From a virus, in the IMG/VR virus record IMGVR_UViG_3300031673_006486, positions 1 through 28,334 of that record: a DNA stretch of 28,334 nucleotides. One strand, given 5' to 3'. Every line of letters starts with the position of its first letter. Position 1 is the first letter of the stretch. Positions 21,171 to 27,853 of the stretch are shown here, piece after piece. Below the pieces are notes generated by a model. That model saw only the letters and a list, made by a program, of their open reading frames with translations, searched no databases and had not been told where the DNA came from. The position numbers and the translations under genes are program-made.

Positions 21171-24166
21171 TACATACCTTGGACTGCTTCAAGAATCATC
21201 TCTGCTCTTGAGTCTCCGACCCCTTTGTATTCTTTTAGACCTTCAACTCCGAGGGCAATAATGTCCTCTTTGGTCTCAATACCATTAGCCGCCATTTCCT
21301 TAGCTATGGTAGATGTAATTCCTGGCACAGCGTCTGGCTTGAAGACTTCGGATATTAGAGGAACGGGGGCTTTTGTTTCCTGTGTTTGTATATTGACTTT
21401 CGGCTCGTTGACACTTTTCTGTACCGGACTGAAAATATGTGGCTGAGCGGCCTGGTCTTCTCGTAAAATAAGGAACACGTCCCCGCCTCTTCTATATCCG
21501 TAATTCGCACCTGTGGCAGCGCCAGTTACTCTATGATTGCCTATGTTGCCCCACATATATTTGACAAGGACGGTTTGAGAATCTTCTATTGCGGCGCTTG
21601 TAACTCTTTGTGGATTTGAGAAATCCCTTACTGCTATCTGAGCACTTCTTGCCCTTGCTCCTGGGCATTTTGTACAGCCTGCCATTTTGACTCCTTTTAG
21701 TTTCTCCTGAGAGTATTGTAACATTTTTTTAGCAACTTTTATACCATCGTCTGTGCTGAAATCAGCAAGCACACGTCTTGTACTGGTCTCTCTATTATAC
21801 ATCACAAGGCGCTCTGTTAGCCTGATATAGCATTTTCCAGTACGCGCCATTGACCAATGATACACCACATCCTCAAAAGTTTCCATGCTTTCGTCAAATC
21901 CACCAATCTCGTAGTGCCATACTTTAGGAATAAGGCATGTCACAAGACACCAGTGGTAAAGGTCTTTTCTCTCGTAGTCTGGCATTCTCTGCGCCCTCTC
22001 GCAGTTATAGTCAGAACCTTTTCCTCTAATGTAAGCCACACTGATTGATGGGTAAAACTCTATAATTTCATCCTCTTTGAAACTTTTTATGCTTTCTGTA
22101 TCCGCGCTTACTTTGTGAATGTAGTCTGTATATACAATCCCCTCGTCCTGCCCCCACACATCAAAACACGCCTCAAGGAACTCTTTGTGTATTTCATCGT
22201 CTGCATCAAGAAAAACAACGAATGAAGACGAGGACGCAGAGGCATCCACGCCCATATTTCTTGCCGCGCCAGCTCCTTTTTTCCCTCCAGTAGCCAGTAT
22301 CTTTGCGTGAGTATATCCCTTTAGATATGAAAGGTCTGGTATCTCCTCCATATCAAAAACAAGAATAAGCTCCCATCTGTGGTATGTTTGACCCTCCACG
22401 CTATCAATCGCTCGCCTCGCAATCGTCTCGTGCCCAGGGCCTATAGGAATAATCACAGATACAATAGGTTCGTCATACTGCATTACGTTATGAGCCACCC
22501 CGTTCTCTGGTGTAGCCGGAGACGCAAATGGATGTTTTCCTGTGGCAGAGTATGCCTTGTTTTTGAGCCAGTGAGGTTCAATCACGTTATGGTGTATTTT
22601 CTTAGCTCCGCTTACAAGACCAGTGCCAATAGAGTATATAAACAGAGGGCTTTTGGTTACAAGCTCTGCTCTGTATCCGGTGGCACAATACCTTGTCCAG
22701 AACTCGGCATCCTCAGCTCCAGCGCCTCTTGGGGCGTAGGCTTGGTTGAACCCTCCCACGCGCTCCCATATGTCTCTTCTGAACACACAGCAGGTAGGCA
22801 CTTGGTTCATTCCTCTGTCATTATTTTTTCCTCTTAGCTTTATCTGTGCGTCGAAGTTGAAAACGTCAGGCCAGTCGCTTACTCTTTCTTTGCCATCCGC
22901 GCTAATCGCTAATAGTTTTGTATACGCTATGCCAAGGGATGGGTCGTCAAATGCGTCCGTGCAAACCTCTAGAAAATGCTCCCTGATCTTGTCGTCTGCA
23001 TCTAGGCAGCAAACCAGCTTTGTTTTAGCCTCTTGGATACCACGGTCTCTAGCTGTTGCCACGCCGCCATTTTCTTTCCTAATGTATCGAACAGTATCGT
23101 GCTCTGCCGCGAGTCTCTCTCCAACTTCCTGAGTGTTGTCAGTAGAACCATCGTCTACAATGATTATCTCCCGTGGCTGTTTTGTTTGGCGTATAGCGCT
23201 GACCACCGCTTTTTCAAGAACCGTTGCATAATTGTATACGGGGATAACAACAGTTACATCGTTTTTCTCATCTTTGATGTCAAGCGCCTTTTGGTACGAG
23301 TCCGCCACAAGCCTTGCCGCCTCATCCCATGACCACTTTTGTACATCTACTGCGGCGTTAGCGCCAAGGGTATCTCTGTATTTGAGGCAGTATTGAAGCC
23401 CCTTAGCCAAATCGTCTATGTCGTTTGGTCTAGCAAGGTATCCCGTGACACCATGCTTTACAAGGTCGCTATTTCCGCCATAGTCATAGCCGAGGACGGG
23501 AACTCCAGCCGCCATTGCCTCCAGTACACCTATACAGAAGGTCTCTTTTGTGCTTGAAAGATAGACACCAGCGCGCTGAATGACCTCTCTCATAAGATCG
23601 TGGCGCATTGTTCCTGTCACTACTGTATTTGGAAGCGGTTCTTTCATGGGGGGCATAAATGTAGTTACAAAGTCTAAGCCCTCAAACATAGACGACAACT
23701 CGTACATTGGCGTAGGGTCACAAACATCGTAATTCCTGTTTTTGTTCCACAGTACATACCCCTCGTTAGGTTCTTTGTGCGTCCATTTTTTCCAATCAAT
23801 ACCGTGCGGAACTACAACGGGGTCTATTCTCATGTCGCGTCTAAACACTTGCGCTACCCACTCAGACGGAACGGTAATCTGCTTCGCGGCTCGCACAGCG
23901 TTTACAATATTTTTATTTGCTTGATGTTGCCATTTTTGGGATAGGTAGTCAGCAGTCCAATATAATCCGTGGATGTGTGCAACGTCAACATTAGAACCTG
24001 TGCCTCCGGCATGAGACGCAATAAGGTCGTATGACTCTTCATCTTTATCTACAAGCTCTATGTCGTATTTGGGTAGGTATTTGAAATAAGCCTCTACAAC
24101 TCTCTTTACTCCACTTTCGTGTTTAGACTGAAAGTCGCCAAGGTGCGGTCTCATTAAAACTTTCAT
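21170..24166 (-). CDS. Triple glycosyltransferase (GT4-GT2-GT2) with virion-type C-terminus
   Basis: The 998-residue protein has three enzyme domains. Residues 1-290 are a GT4 (GT-B) unit with E208 to E216 in ETFCIGVLE, followed by GVPVLGYDYGGN. Residues 303-545 are a GT2 (GT-A) unit with VVIPVYNYA, IIIVDDGSTDN, DADD at 389-392 and ED at 485-486. Residues 568-800 are a second GT2 with DADD at 654-657; its usual nucleotide-site VDDGS is replaced by VFDMEE. The last 170 residues hold CTKC (831-834), a beta segment (YMWGNIGNHRVTGAATGANYGYRR) and a helix-hairpin-helix end (LKEYKGVGDSRAEMIL). These enzymes would build a glycan of at least two or three sugars; target and sugars are unknown. Confidence 0.9.
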   Translation of the reverse strand: MKVLMRPHLGDFQSKHESGVKRVVEAYFKYLPKYDIELVDKDEESYDLIASHAGGTGSNVDVAHIHGLYWTADYLSQKWQHQANKNIVNAVRAAKQITVPSEWVAQVFRRDMRIDPVVVPHGIDWKKWTHKEPNEGYVLWNKNRNYDVCDPTPMYELSSMFEGLDFVTTFMPPMKEPLPNTVVTGTMRHDLMREVIQRAGVYLSSTKETFCIGVLEAMAAGVPVLGYDYGGNSDLVKHGVTGYLARPNDIDDLAKGLQYCLKYRDTLGANAAVDVQKWSWDEAARLVADSYQKALDIKDEKNDVTVVIPVYNYATVLEKAVVSAIRQTKQPREIIIVDDGSTDNTQEVGERLAAEHDTVRYIRKENGGVATARDRGIQEAKTKLVCCLDADDKIREHFLEVCTDAFDDPSLGIAYTKLLAISADGKERVSDWPDVFNFDAQIKLRGKNNDRGMNQVPTCCVFRRDIWERVGGFNQAYAPRGAGAEDAEFWTRYCATGYRAELVTKSPLFIYSIGTGLVSGAKKIHHNVIEPHWLKNKAYSATGKHPFASPATPENGVAHNVMQYDEPIVSVIIPIGPGHETIARRAIDSVEGQTYHRWELILVFDMEEIPDLSYLKGYTHAKILATGGKKGAGAARNMGVDASASSSSFVVFLDADDEIHKEFLEACFDVWGQDEGIVYTDYIHKVSADTESIKSFKEDEIIEFYPSISVAYIRGKGSDYNCERAQRMPDYERKDLYHWCLVTCLIPKVWHYEIGGFDESMETFEDVVYHWSMARTGKCYIRLTERLVMYNRETSTRRVLADFSTDDGIKVAKKMLQYSQEKLKGVKMAGCTKCPGARARSAQIAVRDFSNPQRVTSAAIEDSQTVLVKYMWGNIGNHRVTGAATGANYGYRRGGDVFLILREDQAAQPHIFSPVQKSVNEPKVNIQTQETKAPVPLISEVFKPDAVPGITSTIAKEMAANGIETKEDIIALGVEGLKEYKGVGDSRAEMILEAVQGM

Positions 24167-24190
24167 CGGTTGGTCTCCGTGTTTTTGATA

Positions 24191-24529
24191 TTATGTTAGT
24201 AGCCCCAGAAGAAACTCCCTAAAAGCCTCACTTGTCACCGCGACGTAGGCTACCAGAACAATCGCCGCGATGACGGAAGCAAAAAACGATAGGGTCTTAG
24301 CTGTCTTGTGTTTCAACAGCCAGATAACAGACGGGTTTTCCTCGATATATTTTTTTATTTCCTTTATATCATCGCGTTGCTCAGTCATTGTCACCTTGCT
24401 CATCTCCTGCGATTTTAAGTTTTTAGTTTGCGACTCCAGCAAAAGCCTAACAGCCGCTTCGACCGTAATGTCACCTTTGTCTAAAAACCTATCAATTTTA
24501 CTTATCAAGCCGCCATTTTCATCAGTCAT
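24191..24529 (-). CDS. Small membrane protein with cytoplasmic coiled coil
   Basis: The 112-residue protein has a charged helical N-terminal part with coiled-coil potential (about 35-70, including KVTMTEQRDDIKEIKKYIEEN), one membrane segment at about 79-99 and a short hydrophobic end, with no signal peptide. I do not recognise the family. It is encoded between sulfotransferase and large glycosyltransferase with two- and 24-base gaps, so it could anchor a glycosylation complex at the membrane or be a holin-like or spanin-like accessory. Confidence 0.6.
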   Translation of the reverse strand: MTDENGGLISKIDRFLDKGDITVEAAVRLLLESQTKNLKSQEMSKVTMTEQRDDIKEIKKYIEENPSVIWLLKHKTAKTLSFFASVIAAIVLVAYVAVTSEAFREFLLGLLT

Positions 24530-24531
24530 GA

Positions 24532-25251
24532 TTATTCCTTTAGTTTAGTCCACCAGTCTTCATCATTTTCGTAACCAAGTGACATTAAACAATGCCACAA
24601 GTGCTCGTGGATAATTCTACCATGTTCCTTCGTTATATGGTTTTTCCAATCACCCACAACGCCTTTTCTAAGCAACTTACTCTGGATTGACTCGCCATAA
24701 GGAAGCGTGCTCCCGCTCCCCTTCACCCGTTTTTTCATGGATGCAAAAGACTGTCTTTCGAAAACCTCATCGAGCGGCTTGACTGCATCAACCTTAAGAA
24801 ATTTTAAGATTCGATCAAGCTCCTTTTCTTTTAGGAGGCTTAGCTTCTCATATGTTGTTACTACGTTTTTAACTGGCTTGTTTGCATTTTTCCATTTTTT
24901 TATGTATCTTTCATAACCGATAAGTACGTTTGGTCTTTTGTCTGTGTCGAGGTTAGCCATCTTCCTGATGTACTCATCTACGCTTTCGAACCCCCAATAG
25001 TGAGCCACTGAAACAATTAGGTCGCGTGGGTCTCTTAGAATAAAAACCACGCGTTCTGGAAGAGAGCTAATAGAGTTATAAAGATGATGTCTTTGGCGAA
25101 TAATGTACTTTCCTTTTCCGTCGTCATTATCGGCTAAAGATGGTTGTGGCTTTCCGCTTTTGACGGGGCTATCAAGAGCATCTCCAAGCAATCTTGATAG
25201 CCACGTATTCCCAGATTTAGGATAACCAACAACAAAAATCTCGTCACTCAT
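24532..25251 (-). CDS. PAPS-dependent sulfotransferase
   Basis: The 239-residue protein is a clear Sulfotransfer_1 enzyme. Near its start VVGYPKSGNTWL (7-18) is the 5'-phosphosulfate loop. RQRHHLY (52-58) provides the catalytic histidine (H56 most likely). ILRDPRDLIVS (71-81) is the 3'-phosphate binding segment with R73 and S81, and RKGVVGDWKN (195-204) is the family end motif. It would move sulfate from PAPS to a hydroxyl, here most likely of a sugar because it lies between two methyltransferases and the glycosyltransferases. PAPS must come from the host. It overlaps the upstream methyltransferase by eight bases. Sulfotransferases are rare in phages. Confidence 0.95.
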   Translation of the reverse strand: MSDEIFVVGYPKSGNTWLSRLLGDALDSPVKSGKPQPSLADNDDGKGKYIIRQRHHLYNSISSLPERVVFILRDPRDLIVSVAHYWGFESVDEYIRKMANLDTDKRPNVLIGYERYIKKWKNANKPVKNVVTTYEKLSLLKEKELDRILKFLKVDAVKPLDEVFERQSFASMKKRVKGSGSTLPYGESIQSKLLRKGVVGDWKNHITKEHGRIIHEHLWHCLMSLGYENDEDWWTKLKE

Positions 25252-25816
25252 TTATGATGAACCCTATCACCGAGTCCGCTTTTACAATGATCTCGTAAAA
25301 CGGATACAGAAGTGTGTCTACGGCAACAGTTACTCCAGGCCAGACATCTTTGTTTGGCCCTTTCTCGCTCAGGTAGTCGTCTACCAGAATCAAGCCTCCT
25401 TTCTTAACGTGCTTTATCCATATAGCAATATCTCCAGAAGCACCCTCTAGGCTGTGGTCTCCATCAATGAAAATCATATCAAGTTTACCGTTTGCCCAGT
25501 GTCTACCAACGTCTCGGCTATCACCATGTATTTGTCTGTGCCTATGTTTATACTTTATTCCAGATTTTTCAAGAGCGATTATCTCGTTCTCTAAACCGCC
25601 ATAGGGATTTGCTTTTAGCCTGATGTCAACAGTGGTAAGTCTAAGGTCTTCTCTTGTCTCTAGTATAGCGAGTCCGCTTGTACCAGAGCCTGCTCCAATG
25701 TTTACAACATGAGAGTCTGGAGGCAGATAAACAACTGCCTCTTTTATTGCAGACACTTCTGCTCTTGTGAGGTATCCAAAACTTTCTGCTAGTTGGTACG
25801 CATCTTCTTTTATCAT
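25244..25816 (-). CDS. SAM methyltransferase, Methyltransf_24-like
   Basis: I use the ATG at 25816, part of an ATGA overlap with the upstream stop codon, over a GTG at 25825. The 190-residue protein is a class I SAM methyltransferase: motif I VVNIGAGSGTSG (37-48), acidic D64 after the second strand, FIDGDHSLEG (116-125) and GGLILVDDY (140-148). This set, with a metal-binding-like DH and DD, is typical of Methyltransf_24 sugar or small-molecule O-methyltransferases. It would cap a glycan hydroxyl, which fits its glycosyltransferase and sulfotransferase neighbours. Confidence 0.88.
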   Translation of the reverse strand: MIKEDAYQLAESFGYLTRAEVSAIKEAVVYLPPDSHVVNIGAGSGTSGLAILETREDLRLTTVDIRLKANPYGGLENEIIALEKSGIKYKHRHRQIHGDSRDVGRHWANGKLDMIFIDGDHSLEGASGDIAIWIKHVKKGGLILVDDYLSEKGPNKDVWPGVTVAVDTLLYPFYEIIVKADSVIGFIINE

Positions 25817-26376
25817 GGTACACACATCCAGATGTCTCTAAACTTGTCTCTTTCTGCGATATACGTGCTTCCAATAAGCTCAATATTAGAGAATCCAATA
25901 TCACGAGATAGCCAAAACTGCATATCTCTTCTATTTTTTACGAAAGACAGCCCAGGCCCGTCTCCGTCGTATTGGCACTCCACGATTGAGGCGAAATACA
26001 TTTCAGACATCCATCGCAGGAAGTCGGTAGGCGCTTCTAAATAGGGAAGAACGCTAAAGCAAAAACCTATCTCTCCTCCCCATGTTTTTAGTTTCTTTTC
26101 TATGTCGTCTTCTATTACATCAACAGTAGCTACAACTTTATCTACGCCTTTTCCATTCGGTATTCTATAGACTCCAGCGTATTTTTTTGCTTTGTCTATA
26201 TCCGAGTCTACCCCCAGAACATTCGACGCACCCGCCATCAAGGCGCGCCAGAGAAAATCACCTCCTCCGCATCCAAGGTCTACCACAGATGCTTTATGAA
26301 AGCATATGTGCTGGCTTATTTGAAACCACATCTGATAAGCCCTTTTATTGTATCCTTCCGTAATGGTATTTTTCAT
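25813..26376 (-). CDS. Class I SAM methyltransferase
   Basis: The start is ATG at 26376 (AAGGA seven bases upstream), which shares one base with the upstream stop codon (TAATG); a GTG at 26397 lies before the ribosome site. The 187-residue protein has motif I VVDLGCGGGDF (31-41) and GVDSDID (55-61) and continues as a Rossmann fold, with no target-recognition domain for DNA. It is most like small-molecule or glycan methyltransferases. It is the third gene in a five-gene overlapping set and lies directly before a second methyltransferase, so two different positions of one glycan may be methylated. Confidence 0.85.
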   Translation of the reverse strand: MKNTITEGYNKRAYQMWFQISQHICFHKASVVDLGCGGGDFLWRALMAGASNVLGVDSDIDKAKKYAGVYRIPNGKGVDKVVATVDVIEDDIEKKLKTWGGEIGFCFSVLPYLEAPTDFLRWMSEMYFASIVECQYDGDGPGLSFVKNRRDMQFWLSRDIGFSNIELIGSTYIAERDKFRDIWMCVP

Positions 26377-26870
26377 TATGTTTTCCTTTTCATGCACAAC
26401 TTTTCAAATGTTTTATCGAGCCAATATTTATCTCCTTCTGGTCTTTTATCTGGACGCGGGTCGTTGATTAATCTTGATTCTGCAAAATCTATTAGAAACG
26501 GTTTGTTATGTACTACTATAATTGATTGCTCTGTAATATCTCCGTGCCTTATTTCAGCATCTTTTAGAGCCTGTAGTATCATTTCTTTATGAATCATAAA
26601 AGCCCTGCAATCCGTAACCTCCATTGAAAAACCAAGGTTTTGAGTAGCAATCGTATATTTATCATATCTAAAACATGACGGAACGTACCCGCTGTTGTAC
26701 ATTTTTTTAAGGCAGTATATCTCGTTCTCTATCATAAATGGAATAGAGCGCTTATAGATTGTATCGTTGGCTCTATAGACTACACTTATTCCATTATTTG
26801 AGATAAGTGTTGATGTTGGTAGCTTCGTCATATCTTCTGTTACAAGAGACATCCAGTGCGCATCACTCAT
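26376..26870 (-). CDS. Mini kinase-like protein (Bud32/RIO/WaaP-type)
   Basis: The 164-residue protein keeps a reduced protein-kinase-like pattern: a putative nucleotide lysine at K40 (TIYKRS), a glutamate in the next helix (E48 or E50), the catalytic loop HGDITEQS (109-116) with D111, and LIDFAES (126-132) with metal-binding D128. The usual asparagine after the catalytic loop is S116. Small kinases with HGD loops include Bud32 and lipopolysaccharide kinases such as WaaP. In this cassette it may phosphorylate a sugar or a protein, or be an inactive scaffold. It overlaps its neighbours by ATGA and TAATG. Confidence 0.65.
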   Translation of the reverse strand: MSDAHWMSLVTEDMTKLPTSTLISNNGISVVYRANDTIYKRSIPFMIENEIYCLKKMYNSGYVPSCFRYDKYTIATQNLGFSMEVTDCRAFMIHKEMILQALKDAEIRHGDITEQSIIVVHNKPFLIDFAESRLINDPRPDKRPEGDKYWLDKTFEKLCMKRKT

Positions 26871-27577
26871 TGTTTTATTTTTCCCTCGAATTTTCTAGGT
26901 ATCCAGTTAGCCTCTAAAATCGTTTTTGTGTGCTCCCGTGGTATCCCCTTTATATTTACTTCGTTGCTGTCTGATTTTAGTCCGTTTGCGTATCTTACGA
27001 GTTGTTGTTTAGTGCCAATAACTCGCATGTCGCTCTCATTTACAACTGTTGTCCCGCTAAGCTCTACGTCCCAAGGAGACCACCCTCGTTGCAGGACTTT
27101 TAACAAAAGTTTTGTGTCCCATATCCCCGCTTGCAGGCTCATTTGATACTGACTTCCTACTGCTTCAACAAGGTCGTAGTGACCGTAGTAGCCAACGTCT
27201 TTAGCTCCTCCAGCAAACATTCTGTCTGAGGTCAGGTCAACTCTAAGTATTTTCTTATTCTCAACCATAAACTCGTGCATCGTCTTTATTCCAGAATGGT
27301 CTACTGTTCTTACAAGCCAGTAGTCGTCTAGAAGCCATGCAAAATGACTCTCGTTTATCTCTCTTTGTATAAATTCAATGACTGCATCTGAGTATCTGCT
27401 TTTCCCCCACGGAACACCAGCGCTTCTATAAATAAAATTTGGTGGAAGTTTGAAGGGCGGAAGGGACTCCCCAAGAACATAGACCGGCTGACTGGCGCTC
27501 CAGAACTTATTGAAAAGGTATGAAAAAACTCTTAGCGTCCAAAGGTGTGCATCACACGTAGTAACAAAAACTTTCAT
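26867..27577 (-). CDS. Glycosyltransferase-like protein with LLDDYWL motif
   Basis: The 236-residue protein starts with a strand and loop VFVTTCDAHLW, then FAWLLDDYWLVR (79-90) with an acidic DD like the DxD motif of GT-A enzymes, then LRVDLTSDR and QAGIWDTKLLLKVLQRGWSPWDVE, a pattern I associate with a phage and marine-bacterial glycosyltransferase-like family. The sugar donor and target cannot be read. It is the first gene of the decoration cassette, with AAGGA before the ATG, and lies about 45 bases downstream of a T-run terminator, so its expression may depend on read-through. Confidence 0.65.
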   Translation of the reverse strand: MKVFVTTCDAHLWTLRVFSYLFNKFWSASQPVYVLGESLPPFKLPPNFIYRSAGVPWGKSRYSDAVIEFIQREINESHFAWLLDDYWLVRTVDHSGIKTMHEFMVENKKILRVDLTSDRMFAGGAKDVGYYGHYDLVEAVGSQYQMSLQAGIWDTKLLLKVLQRGWSPWDVELSGTTVVNESDMRVIGTKQQLVRYANGLKSDSNEVNIKGIPREHTKTILEANWIPRKFEGKIKQ

Positions 27578-27621
27578 TAGAAAATTCCTTTTGGTCGGTT
27601 TGTCTTAATGAATTTTACCAC

Positions 27622-27653
27622 AAAAAAAGCAGAGCGACAATAGCCGCTCTGCT
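27622..27653 (-). terminator. Intrinsic terminator before the decoration cassette
   Basis: Read on the minus strand, AGCAGAGCG pairs with CGCTCTGCT (9 bp, 27653-27645 with 27636-27628) across an 8-base loop and runs into seven T in a row (27628-27622). It lies only about 65 bases after the expected start of transcription from the promoter at 27722-27750, and 45 bases before the first cassette gene. Confidence 0.9.
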
Positions 27654-27717
27654 GGTGGGCAACCAACCCACACACACCATATGTCCCCATTAAGGAGAGT
27701 TGAGTTTGGGAACTCAA
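27622..27717 (-). ncRNA. Candidate ~95-nt structured leader or small RNA
   Basis: A promoter at 27750-27722 should start RNA near 27715, and a strong terminator ends it at about 27622. In between are three hairpins: TTGAGTT/AACTCAA (27700-27717, at the very 5' end), GTGGG/CCCAC (27655-27671) and the terminator stem (27628-27653). Such a promoter-to-terminator unit of about 95 bases without a good gene is the layout of a small RNA or a transcription-attenuation leader. No known RNA family is recognised. A 5' hairpin would also protect the RNA. Confidence 0.6.
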
Positions 27718-27721
27718 TAAA

Positions 27722-27750
27722 ATACTAGCATATTACGGAAATTATGTCAA
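27722..27750 (-). promoter_or_regulatory. Near-consensus promoter with extended -10
   Basis: On the minus strand the sequence has a perfect -35 TTGACA (27750-27745), a 17-base spacer, then TGC and TAGTAT (27727-27722), five of six -10 bases with an extended -10. It is the best promoter in the window, placed just after the capsid gene terminator. Confidence 0.9.
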
Positions 27751-27762
27751 GTTAACAAAAGT

Positions 27763-27788
27763 GGCAGGGAGTTTTGAGACTCCCTGCC
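27763..27788 (-). terminator. Bidirectional terminator after the capsid gene
   Basis: GGCAGGGAGT (27763-27772) and ACTCCCTGCC (27779-27788) form a perfect 10-bp stem with a 6-base loop, flanked by TTTT on the plus side and ACTTTTGTT on the minus side. It would end much of the capsid transcript and insulate the promoter that starts 13 bases later. Confidence 0.85.
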
Positions 27789-27813
27789 TTTTGCTACGGA
27801 GAAACCAACCGAC

Positions 27814-27836
27814 CTTGCCCTTTACCAGAGGGCAAG
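27814..27836 (-). other. Hairpin downstream of the capsid gene
   Basis: CTTGCCCT (27814-27821) and AGGGCAAG (27829-27836) make an 8-bp stem with a 7-base loop, 18 bases after the capsid stop codon. No T-run follows, so it is more likely an mRNA 3'-end stabiliser or processing site in front of the terminator than a terminator itself. Confidence 0.6.
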
Positions 27837-27853
27837 ATTAGGTGGCTTAGTTT

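Noticed and set aside
22379-22837. 152-residue plus-strand reading frame
   Set aside because: It is antisense to the large glycosyltransferase and shows no domain pattern or ribosome site.
27579-27695. Leader peptide of about 38 residues starting after the promoter
   Set aside because: It would run through the terminator stem and T-run and end in the next gene's ribosome site; the hairpin layout fits RNA better.
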